Below, in pieces: positions 20,141-27,880 of a stretch of DNA of 27,880 nt. The notes under the pieces were generated by a model, which did not search any database, was not told where the DNA came from, and saw only the letters and a program-made list of their open reading frames with translations. Made by a program: the position numbers and the translations under genes. Origin of the DNA: Isoetes engelmannii (lineage: Eukaryota; Streptophyta; Lycopodiopsida; Isoetales; Isoetaceae); assembly GCA_011763485.2 (NCBI GenBank), contig JAANSK020061131.1, positions 1-27,880 on the forward strand. The letters run 5' to 3'. Position 1 is the first letter of the stretch, and every line of letters begins with the position of its first letter.

Positions 20141-20890
20141 TTTGTAAGGGATAAACGGAGCTACACGATCTGAAGAAAAGGCTAAAAGATCTATCTTCAA
20201 AGTCCTGCTGTTTTTTTCCTTTTCCACAATTAAAATAGTAATTTTCTCTTTTATTATTTTTATGTCTTTCTTTTAGTTTCTTGTTGTTGATGCCCATCAT
20301 GTTCCTTCCAATTGTACCTTCACATGGCATTTTGAACCTACTATTAAATGGAACAAAATGAAAAGCAAAGAATCATAGGAAAATGTCAAAAATGAAATGC
20401 TGAGAATCTTAAGAAAAGGCCATGGGGTAGGTTGGAGTAGGCTCACTAAAATTTTCAATATGTTCACACATCCCACCACTTTGTCTCCATGGTCGGTTTG
20501 GTCGGTTTGGTTTGACATTACATAGCATGCCAATGGTCGGCAAAGTGGTCGGCAGGGTTTCCACAGTTAAATATGACAGTATTTCTATATGTAGAAAGGA
20601 ATATTCATCAATTATTAACAAGGTGCAAAGCACTACGGATTGCCCCCAAAATGCCATGGGCAAAACGAACAATACACATATATAATACAATGTAACAAAA
20701 CTAAGCTTGTCTTTCTCTCTCTAGTGATGAATGTGGTGGTGACTGTGATGAATGTGATGGTTGTGGTAGATGTGGATTCATCTGATTTACCGCATCTTGC
20801 TGACCTTGCTTAGAGAAAAAATCATTGGTCTCTCTATATTTGGCTGATTTCTCTTGGTCCCCTCCATATTTGATGTTAAAATCAACATCT
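20141..20890. other. 5' flank of the O-fucosyltransferase gene
   Basis: About 750 bp lie between the start codon and the retroelement fossil. 20210-20280 is pyrimidine-rich on the + strand (purine-rich on the gene strand) and may be 5' UTR. GGTCGGTTT is tandemly repeated near 20492-20510. No TATA box can be assigned with confidence. Open frames at 20297-20690 show no motif. Confidence 0.4.
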
Positions 20891-23635
20891 CTACTTGCTC
20901 ATGCTCTGAAATGAAGTCTCATCAATGGGCTTGTGTATGGACTCCTCCTTCATGTGTACAAGAGTCTCTTGTAACTCACTTTCATTAATGTTTTCAAGTC
21001 TTTGAAGATACTTATCTGCAATTCCATGCTGCAAATGACATATTTCTAAATTTTGTGTACCTTTTAACCACTTGTACAAAGTCTTATCTTTATTTTCACC
21101 CACTTGCAAGACATAAAGACAACTGAAGTCTTGCTGCCCTGACACCATAGTATCCTCTGGGCTGATTTCTAATTGTGGACTGCTCCAAGAAGAATTGCAA
21201 AGAAAGGCTTCCTTCGTTGATTTCAGAGGATGATTCTATAGTAACTTTGTGTTCTCCTTGAAAGATATTTATTTCATGCTTTCTCCATGAAGTCTCGTCA
21301 TGTACGGCATCTAACCCGGTACGGCTCAGCAACAAAGTATAAGTTTCAGCAAGCAGACTCTGTGGAAACTTCAAAACCATGAAATCCAAGATAGCTTCCA
21401 TGTCATAATCATTGCACAAGACATTTCTAATAACTCCCATAGGCTGAATCTTCATTTGATTGACTGCTTTGAACATCACAGTTGTCGGTTCCATCATTTT
21501 CAATCCAACTTGAAGCATGATATGATAAGGCATTACATTCACTCCATTGCCAGTATCTATGGTGGCTGCTGACTAAATATTCATTGATACTCACATCACA
21601 AATAAATGGCCGTGGATCCTTGGATTGTCGGGCTGGTGGCTCTATTGTACTCTTGTGTTTATCATTTGATATAATTTGTTGGACTGAAATTTCAGATTTG
21701 GTTCTACCTTCTAACTCTTGCAACAAATTGGGAGAATAATACATCAATTGCTCAATAGTAAGTGTGATTTTAGTAGCCAAAACTTGACTGATCACATCAT
21801 CTTCATTCTGAATTCCTTCCTCCACCATTGGAGGTGTCAATATGGGCTGAATGTCTTCCATGGGCTGAAATTGTTATGTGGGTAAAACACTAATTTGCAC
21901 CTTCTTAGGTGTTGATATCTTAAAAGCTTGTCCCTTCAAAGCATTTGGCAAAGATCTCTTGGTCTTCTCTCCTATTGGCACTACTCTTGATTCTTGGACC
22001 ACTGTTTGTGCTCTTGTAACTGCATTTACTTCTCCAATTTCTTCTTCTTGCTGAAATGGGTCACTCTTCACTTCAATAAATCCACAGTTCACTACTAATT
22101 TTGCCTTTTCTTACTTCTTAAGCTCCTCAATAAAAGGCTTAACTTGAGGATTATCAATATACCTTGCATCTTGAATGTTCAAACATGTGCTGCCTTATAT
22201 TTGTTGGTTGCCCACTCCAGTTCCCATGAATACAAGTACTCTCATCATGCTTGAATTTATCACATAACTTGCATTACAAATAAGTCTTACTTGGATAGCA
22301 TCCATGTTTTCCATTTGTGTAGACTCCATTGGAGCTTCATGAACCATTGAAGCTTGTGGTATCTTTGGAACTTGTGGTATGAGAGTTGCTGCTTGTATTG
22401 GTTGAATAGGAATAGGTGGTGCTTGTTGCATAATAGCAAATACCGGATTAGCCCTCTCAAGGAACCTCTTCTCCCTACATTCTTGATCATTCTGGCCCTT
22501 TATTTGGTATCTTGAGCAAAATTTCAGCAATCTACATGTGGTTTCAGAATGCCTAATAGATTTACAATACTCACAAGCAATAACCTGAACTTCCCTTGGA
22601 TTCTCACCAATTGTAAGCTTAGAAACCTTGGCGGCAATATCCTCTGCTTGATTATGCTTTGGAGCAGCAACTTCATGAACGTATCCCAGCTTATCTTCCA
22701 CCTTGAGAGCATACTTCTGTGCCTCTATCAAAGAACTAGGTTGTTTAGCCTCCATCTTATGAGCAATAGCTCTTTTTAGCCCCTCTACATACAATTGGAT
22801 ATCTATTTCATCACTCTTTGCAATCTTCCAATGAACTACGACTTTAAGAACCGCAATATGCCTCTAATTATACTTCCTTATTGATTCATCCTCCTTTTGT
22901 GAGAAATTGGTCCACCTTTCCATCGTCTTATCCTTACTATGAACTTCTTGATAGCGATGAATGCTTCCTTCAATTTTGGATATGTAAAGATATCTGGCTG
23001 GGTATGTGCACATTCTTCCACTGAATCACAAAGAACTTTGAAATCAAAGCAGATAGTCACTAGCCGGTAACTTATATTGCTGGCAATACCTCTCAAACTT
23101 CACTATATGCTTCAAAGGATCCCAATCTACCAGATCATCAAATTTTGGAATCCCCATTGACTAAAAACCCCACACTATTGGTGGTATCACAGCCATATCT
23201 GCCTCTTCTTGATCTTTTTGAAATTGAAAAAACGAAATTGAATCCCCTCACAATTTGAAAAACGAAATTGGATTACCTTCTAGATCGGTAAATGGAATCA
23301 TAATCTCAAAATTAGATCTCAAGTCTACTCCTAAATATAAAAACGAAATTGAATCTTGAGGCAGTTTTGTGCCAAAATTTTGAGTCACCGACCCTCTTTT
23401 TGTTACGATTTGAGCTTGGCGGTATCTCTTTCTTATCTTTTTTGGGCATAAAACTCTGATCCCTTTGTCAAATTATGACAAACAAATCAGTTACAGCGAA
23501 ATCCCCTTGAACCAAGAAATTGCTCCTCAATGATGTCGCTCTTTACCAAAGATCACCAATAACAATGGTAGCAATCCCTCTTATAATAGAAATTAATGGC
23601 AAATATTGATCTGTCGAGCACCGTGGTCGCCAACT
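20891..23635 (-). mobile_element. Ty3-like retroelement fossil, leader-gag-pro region
   Basis: This is an LTR-retrotransposon internal region on the minus strand. Parts, in element order: an untranslated leader (about 23635-23165), a gag-like region (about 23160-22200) with a CCHC zinc knuckle near 22575-22534 (C-x2-C-x4-H-x4-C spacing), a spacer rich in charged residues (about 22090-21660), and an aspartic-protease-like region with a DTG motif near 21550 followed by VNVMPYH-type sequence. Reverse transcriptase, RNase H and integrase are not recognisable, so the element stops short of the gene at 20140. It is broken, with several breaks, and looks old; with one LTR only it cannot be dated. 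Confidence 0.65.
23621..23632 (-). other. candidate primer-binding site
   Basis: TGGCGACCACGG lies three bases inside the candidate LTR end and starts with TGG, as a site complementary to a tRNA CCA end should. The tRNA was not identified. In plant Ty3 elements this position often holds TGGCGCC-type sequence. Confidence 0.3.
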
Positions 23636-23957
23636 TGTCCGAGCCTAAACTCCAACCTCGCAAAAAAGATGAAAAACCAATAATTCAAGTTTCAATCTAA
23701 CAGATCTATGCAATGCACAAGACGAAGAATAATAACCTCCATAGATAGATCAAGCAAAAACATCTCGGATACACCGTCTCTCTTTGCTCAGGTAGATAGA
23801 ACATAGTACCCTACCCAATGCATATGTGCACGTATATATATATATACCTATGTATATACTCCATATACGACCATATATACACCACAATGGTGACAAAGTG
23901 GTCTCATGTACCACGCCAACACACACTAAGAAACCATGATATTCATTTTTGACTACA
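23636..23957 (-). repeat. candidate 5' LTR of the Ty3-like fossil
   Basis: On the minus strand it begins TGTAGTC and ends CTCGGACA, giving TG...CA ends of about 322 bp. A TATA run (23833-23846) sits where an LTR promoter would be. No second LTR was found in the window, so the outer boundary is an inference. Confidence 0.35.
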
Positions 23958-24350
23958 GCCTCTCCATAGCATGGGCAAAATCTTAGCTCATGTGGTATTC
24001 CATGTTTTCTTCCTTCTTCAACCTCAAGTTGGTGTGAGCTTCACCTAAACTGTGAAATAATTTTTGTTTCTTTATGGTAACACCTGCATTAAAGATATTC
24101 TTGTTCCAAATAAGTAATCACTAGATTCATTTCTCATCTAGTAAAATCTCTTTTAATGCCCAAATCTCTGCTCTGCCACATTGATTGAATCACATTTCCG
24201 ATCACTAGATCATGAATGCCCATTTTAGTTTCAGGCAGGTCATGCATATCAATGCTTTACTGCTTAACCCATTTAATTAACTGTATATTACATCCATACA
24301 ATAATGTTTATGATCTAATGCACGAAAATATATATTGCTCTATAGTAATG
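23958..24350. other. no gene recognised
   Basis: AT-rich sequence without motif or structured repeat that I can name. A chance open frame on + (24216-24500) overlaps the LINE tail on the opposite strand. Confidence 0.4.
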
Positions 24351-24351
24351 T

Positions 24352-24595
24352 TTATAATGAGACTGGAGCACGTTGCATCTTCAATAGATTTTCTCGATGG
24401 ACTAAGAGATCAAACAATTCCAAATGGGCTGGAAATGAAGTATTCAACAATGTATTCAAATGTAATTGGTAAAGAGGGAGATCAGCATATTGCCCTCTAA
24501 TACGATGATAAGCTAAACAAAACTGAAAAGTATGTGCCTCATCTTCCAGTTCATTTGATTGCAAACATACACACAATCGATCTTCCAGGGGTGTA
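24352..24595 (-). mobile_element. LINE-A C-terminal domain fragment
   Basis: The minus strand reads PLEDRLCVCLQSNELEDEAH, then FQFCLAYHRIRGQY. This matches in order the + copy near 13205-13320 (RKERICKYSVLG, QIEDKSH, LTCLAYKEIR) and keeps a fuller C-x-C...H-x4-C pattern than that copy. The open frame continues to 24352. Only the extreme 3' coding part survives. No GGACGATAAA motif is seen downstream of it. Confidence 0.6.
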
Positions 24596-24599
24596 GCAC

Positions 24600-25100
24600 T
24601 CCCAATGGCCTATTTCAAGGCACAAATGAGAATACAAATGTGTAGAGTTTTTGTTAAAAACAAGTGATCGAATTAATTAACGAGCCCAGAAGACCATCCA
24701 AGATATTAACAAGATCGATTTGTAAAGACTCAAATCTCAAACCAACACGTGGAGGAATACATTCTGTTACTTGTAGTGAGACTAAATGCAAGTTAGAACA
24801 AGCATAAACCACCAACATATAAGCTATGGATCTATCCAGCCTCTGGTCTCTCACCACAGCTGAGAAGTTATGATAATATAAATAGAAATACAAGATGGCT
24901 GGTCAACATGATATATATAAAACGTAAGGCTTAAACATCAGACGAATGTAGTTAGAAAGAGCGCTTTCAGTTATTTGAACATATTTGAAGCAAATGTTAA
25001 TACATAACATATAGCAGCACATACTTGTTAGCATAAGGTTCTTATGAGATATAATCCTTAACGTCATGCCACTCTGGACATGTGACCACACACCACACTA
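24600..25100. other. no gene recognised
   Basis: Minus-strand open frames at 24654-24893 and 24903-25091 have no recognisable domain. Probably repeat debris between the LINE tail and the SINE-like segment. Confidence 0.4.
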
Positions 25101-25104
25101 CATA

Positions 25105-25245
25105 GCTTGGTTGGGCCCTGTCCCCAACCACCGTCATTGCGTCTGTTGGGATTTGACTCCCAACAATACCGAGTGCGATTCTGGGCGGTCTCGAACTCGA
25201 GACCACATTGCTAAGGAACAAACCTAAATTAACAGATCAACTTAG
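25105..25245 (-). mobile_element. SINE-like segment with three palindromes
   Basis: On the minus strand, GAGTTCGAGACC (about 25200-25189) resembles a pol III B box, and TAAGTTGATCTGTTAA, about 40 bp upstream, could be a degenerate A box. Downstream are three perfect stems: GGTCTCGA/TCGAGACC (25187-25194/25197-25204), TGTTGGGA/TCCCAACA (25144-25151/25158-25165) and TGGTTGGG/CCCAACCA (25108-25115/25123-25130). A tRNA-derived SINE is the best guess; boundaries are uncertain. Confidence 0.35.
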
Positions 25246-25275
25246 GATAATGAGTAAACTTAAATCTAAAATAAT

Positions 25276-25325
25276 AGGATAGGATAGGATAGGATAGGAT
25301 AGGATAGGATAGGATAGGATAGGAT
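25276..25325. repeat. (AGGAT)10 microsatellite
   Basis: Ten perfect AGGAT units, i.e. (TATCC)-type on the minus strand. They directly follow the minus-strand motif GGATGATAAAAATA, so this looks like the expanded 3' tail of the retroposon copy at 25326-25430 rather than an independent microsatellite. Confidence 0.9.
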
Positions 25326-25430
25326 AGAATAATATTTTTATCATCCACGGGGGCAATTCGTCTATGGGACCTTTTTCTTCTTCTAACTTTCTAATTGGAC
25401 TATAGAGAACAAAGAGTGACATTACTATTT
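25326..25430 (-). repeat. dispersed retroposon 3' end, second copy
   Basis: The minus strand reads GGTCCCATAGACGAATTG and then GTGGATGATAAAAATA, followed by the TATCC tail. It aligns with the LINE-A end at 6391-6430 over about 38 bp with few differences. No LINE coding sequence is visible upstream. Confidence 0.55.
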
Positions 25431-25433
25431 AAG

Positions 25434-25781
25434 CTAAAAAACCTGATTAATGATGGCATTAGGAATAGCAGGACCATTTGAGCAATTTGTAAGCGGACCA
25501 ATAGCTAGATCAGGATATTTTGTCGATTTAGAGGCATTAAAGCATTTCTTAGGCCCCCTTGCAACTAGATCAGTTTGATTGCCTTGCATGCAAGCTTTCC
25601 CTGTAGCGATTTGAGCAGAATTGCCTTGATCTTCCATGTTAATAAGATTTTTCTTCGAACATGAATAGAAAACCTTTGCAGGTGTGGTAATTGAATATAC
25701 TCCTTTTTTCAGTCTTATTCTTTTCTTCTTCCATCCTGATGAGTTTTTAGGATCGTAGGATGGGCGTATTTGATGGCCCAT
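25434..25781 (-). other. unrecognised 115-codon ORF between two retroposon ends
   Basis: A lysine-rich frame (KKKRIRLKKG near residue 18, later TKYPDLAIGPLTNC) lies between the repeat ends at 25326-25430 and 25795-25860, all on the minus strand. Its family is not recognised. It could be an ORF1-like or 5' segment of the LINE, a captured exon, or chance; CAG followed by GTTTTT at its end could be a weak donor. Confidence 0.25.
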
Positions 25782-25794
25782 TCGTAATTGAGAT

Positions 25795-25860
25795 GTGTCA
25801 TATCCCTAATATTGAGTTGAGTTGAATTGGCATTTATCGTCCATGGGACTCTCTACAACA
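25795..25860 (-). repeat. dispersed retroposon 3' end, third copy with (AACTC)n tail
   Basis: The minus strand reads AGTCCCATGGACGATAAATG, then AATTC AACTC AACTC (complement at 25814-25828). It has the same motif order as the other copies, with a different pentamer. Confidence 0.5.
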
Positions 25861-25894
25861 TCACCCCTCCCCCTAAAATCCTCTTTTTTTTTTA

Positions 25895-25924
25895 GGGGTA
25901 GGGGGGTGGGTGGGGTGGGTGGGG
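25895..25924 (+). other. strong G-quadruplex candidate
   Basis: Six G-tracts of 4, 6, 3, 4, 3 and 4 bases are separated by TA or single T. This is a near-ideal parallel quadruplex pattern. It directly follows a T9-10 run at 25884-25893. Confidence 0.6.
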
Positions 25925-26136
25925 ATATATAATAATTATAAAATAAAATTAGAACAACAATGATAGAATCCATTACCTACAAATGACCTTCTTGGGAGAA
26001 GGTTTGTTACATGAAATACCTTAGATGACAACTTTGCAAGACATACTAAATTTTTATTTTTATTCTGGAGGGGAGAGGGAGGGAGTTATCAAAATGAAAT
26101 CCAAAAGCAGCAGCAGCTTGAGTATAACAAAGTTGG
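25925..26136. other. AT-rich spacer, no gene
   Basis: Short ATAAT runs and one purine-rich GGGAGAGGGAGGGAG stretch near 26069; no gene or RNA seen. Confidence 0.4.
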
Positions 26137-26216
26137 TCCTAAAATGAGCACAAAAGTCGAGTGTAGTATCATAAACTTAATCTATCTTTGTGAGAACCTC
26201 CAAATTCAATGTCTAG
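26137..26216 (+). repeat. 80-bp direct repeat, left copy
   Basis: Nearly identical to 26922-27000: one C/T substitution and one extra A across about 80 bp. Weaker similarity extends about 10 bp upstream. Confidence 0.85.
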
Positions 26217-26921
26217 GTCTACAAAAGCATCTTCAAAACTCTAAAAAAATAGGGCTGAGTATGCAAAAGCTCGCCACTTCGTAATGTTAAAAAATTGATA
26301 TGATACAAGACTATTTGAACTGTCTGCATAGTAAGATCTCAGCGGTGCGATCCTGGAACCAATTTTAGATGATTAGGAGTATTACTTAGATAATACATTT
26401 TGGACAAGCCAATCCTCCACAATTATAACTCTCATGCGCCGACTCGCAGTTACAACCACATCCTGACAACTAGCCATAAAAAAAAGCAAACAAATGCTTT
26501 CAGACGAAGCTTGAAGGTATTTGTTCGAATCAAGACAAATACCACGGCATAAGGGGCCAGAGAATAGGAAAAGAAATGCCAAGAAATGTCAACCGTTTTG
26601 GAAGAAGCCCCTCCTCGACATAAGAATAAAAGAGAGTATAACAGATTTTCTTACGTCCATGAAGACCAATAGACCATGGGAAGGAAACCAAAGGTGCTAC
26701 CAAAAGATGAAAGCTGCACATTTCCAAACTACCCACAAAAATAAGAATATAGAGAATATTTGATTGATCAACCTGGACTCCAAAAACAAATGCAAAAGAT
26801 GGCTAGTGTACCTGCCGAGAGCTTATCATCGAGATTAGAGATTGGGGTCTTTTAAGTTTCGAGAAAAACCCCTAGAAATAAGGCCTTGGCAAGGGGGTTG
26901 GACAAAATACAAGGTTGATGA
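26217..26921. other. sequence between the 80-bp repeats; no gene recognised
   Basis: Opposing open frames near 26382-26763 carry no motif. If the 80-bp repeats are termini, this is the interior of a small non-autonomous element. Confidence 0.4.
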
Positions 26922-27000
26922 TCCTAAAATGAGCACAAAAGTTGAGTGTAGTATCATAAACTTAATCTATCTTTGTGAGAACCTCCAATTCAATGTCTAG
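26922..27000 (+). repeat. 80-bp direct repeat, right copy
   Basis: Partner of 26137-26216, start to start 785 bp. The shared end TCAATGTCTAG occurs a third time at about 27517-27527. Confidence 0.85.
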
Positions 27001-27094
27001 ATATGCGAAAATGTATCACACCTAAGCGGTTGTTGGGTAAGGAACTAGTTCAAATATTGATCTTTGGATAGAATACTAAATTAGACCTTAGGAC

Positions 27095-27418
27095 GGAATA
27101 ATAAATTATAAATTATATTTGTAGATATCTAAGTTTCCTGGGTAACGGGTGGTGGAGCAAGGAAATATGGCTTTTCTTTAAAGATGTGGAAGATATTTGA
27201 GTAATAGTGTCAGATATTGATCCTAATAGAGAAGATATTATAGCTATCCTAGACATTTTTAGTTTGAAATATTTAATAATAAATTAGAAGTTATAGTTGT
27301 AGATATCCAAGTTTCCTAGGTAGCGGGTGGTAGAGCAAGGAAATATGGCTTTTGCCAAAGATGTGAATGATAATTTGAGTAATAGTGTCAGATATTGATT
27401 CTAATAGAGAAGATATCT
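27095..27418 (+). repeat. 178-bp tandem duplication
   Basis: GTAGATATC at 27121 and 27299 begins two closely similar stretches sharing AAGTTTCCT, GCAAGGAAATATGGCTTTT, TTTGAGTAATAGTGTCAGAT and TAATAGAGAAGATAT. AATAATAAATT precedes each. A weaker third unit may lie at 27030-27120. Confidence 0.8.
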
Positions 27419-27880
27419 AGGACGGGCAGATAGTATAAAAATGGGCCAACTTTAAAACGTCGTAACTCGGCGATCATTCATCCAAATAGAGCGATTATTA
27501 CCTTTCCAAAAAGAACTCAATGTCTAGTTTCTGAATTGCTATAGCTTTTTGTAACTTGTTACGATTAGGGAGATATCGCAGGAAAGGTGGACAGGGATCA
27601 AACAAGACTGCACATGCAAGATCCTTGTCATGAACCTATACGAACGAACAGGGCAAGTACGTGGAGAATATGGAGAAATACATAAGAAAATACACGGAAA
27701 TATCAAAGAATCTGATATGTATATACAAAAGAATCAAGTACAGTGGCCCGAAGGCGAACAGGACAGGAACAGGTAGGCTCAGGACTGGTGTTGAACCGGA
27801 ATGATTCAACAAGACTAAGGCTCCTCCTTATATATGTACACCAATGGTCCAGGTCGTGCCACTCCAATGGATGAGAACTT
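27419..27880 (+). other. possible LTR-like sequence running off the window
   Basis: CGTCGTAACTCGGCGATCAT near 27459 resembles phrases common in plant LTR-element ends, and a TATA-like TTATATATGTACACC lies near 27829. No open frame or terminal repeat can be confirmed because the window ends. Low confidence. Confidence 0.25.

Noticed and set aside
20141-20227. N-terminal extension of the O-fucosyltransferase to 20227
   Set aside because: The upstream in-frame codon at 20227 is GTG, and no ATG lies before 20140 in that frame.
24216-24500. 94-codon + open frame
   Set aside because: It is antisense to the LINE-A C-terminal fragment, which explains the sequence better.
25261-25330. CRISPR-like array
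   Set aside because: It is a simple pentamer microsatellite without spacers. No CRISPR array exists in this eukaryotic window.

Overview
The window looks like nuclear DNA of a land plant with a large, repeat-rich genome. The main evidence is one intact, intron-rich gene of the plant O-fucosyltransferase family. Around it lie decayed LINEs of two families, a Ty3-like retroelement fossil, a CACTA-type transposon end and a papain-type cysteine protease pseudogene. The lineage cannot be fixed from the sequence alone; a non-seed plant such as a fern is possible, but that is a guess.

Layout. 0-4.8 kb: mostly unassignable old repeat DNA, with a G-run, a G-quadruplex candidate, an RY (CATGCA) cluster and degenerate tandem or direct repeats. 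4.85-5.75 kb: 3' part of an L1-type LINE (+). 6.39-7.64 kb: relic of a second LINE family, here called LINE-A (-). 8.2-8.8 kb: a CACTA-like terminus followed by an unrecognised exon-like ORF and a short intron-like interval. 10.2-13.46 kb: a stack of retroposons. An L1 3' end (-), with poly(A) tail and a 7-bp target duplication, abuts the reverse transcriptase of a LINE-A copy (+). 13.6-15.1 kb: a GC-rich island with perfect hairpins and repeated GCCATAGC motifs, containing the 5' part of a broken papain-type protease gene. 16.17-20.14 kb: the O-fucosyltransferase gene (-), ten coding exons, all with GT-AG introns, encoding 570 residues. 20.9-23.96 kb: a broken Ty3-like gag-pro fossil (-) with one candidate LTR. 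24.35-25.85 kb: another LINE-A tail, a SINE-like palindrome cluster, an (AGGAT)10 tract and repeated 3'-end motifs. 26.1-27.9 kb: an 80-bp direct repeat pair, a 178-bp tandem duplication and LTR-like sequence.

The only gene I am confident is functional is the O-fucosyltransferase. No operon-like or co-regulated gene set exists here. The two observations most likely to be new are the hairpin-rich GCCATAGC island carrying host-gene sequence, and a dispersed 3'-end motif (GGACGATAAA) that often ends in variable pentanucleotide tracts and may be the 3' end of LINE-A.
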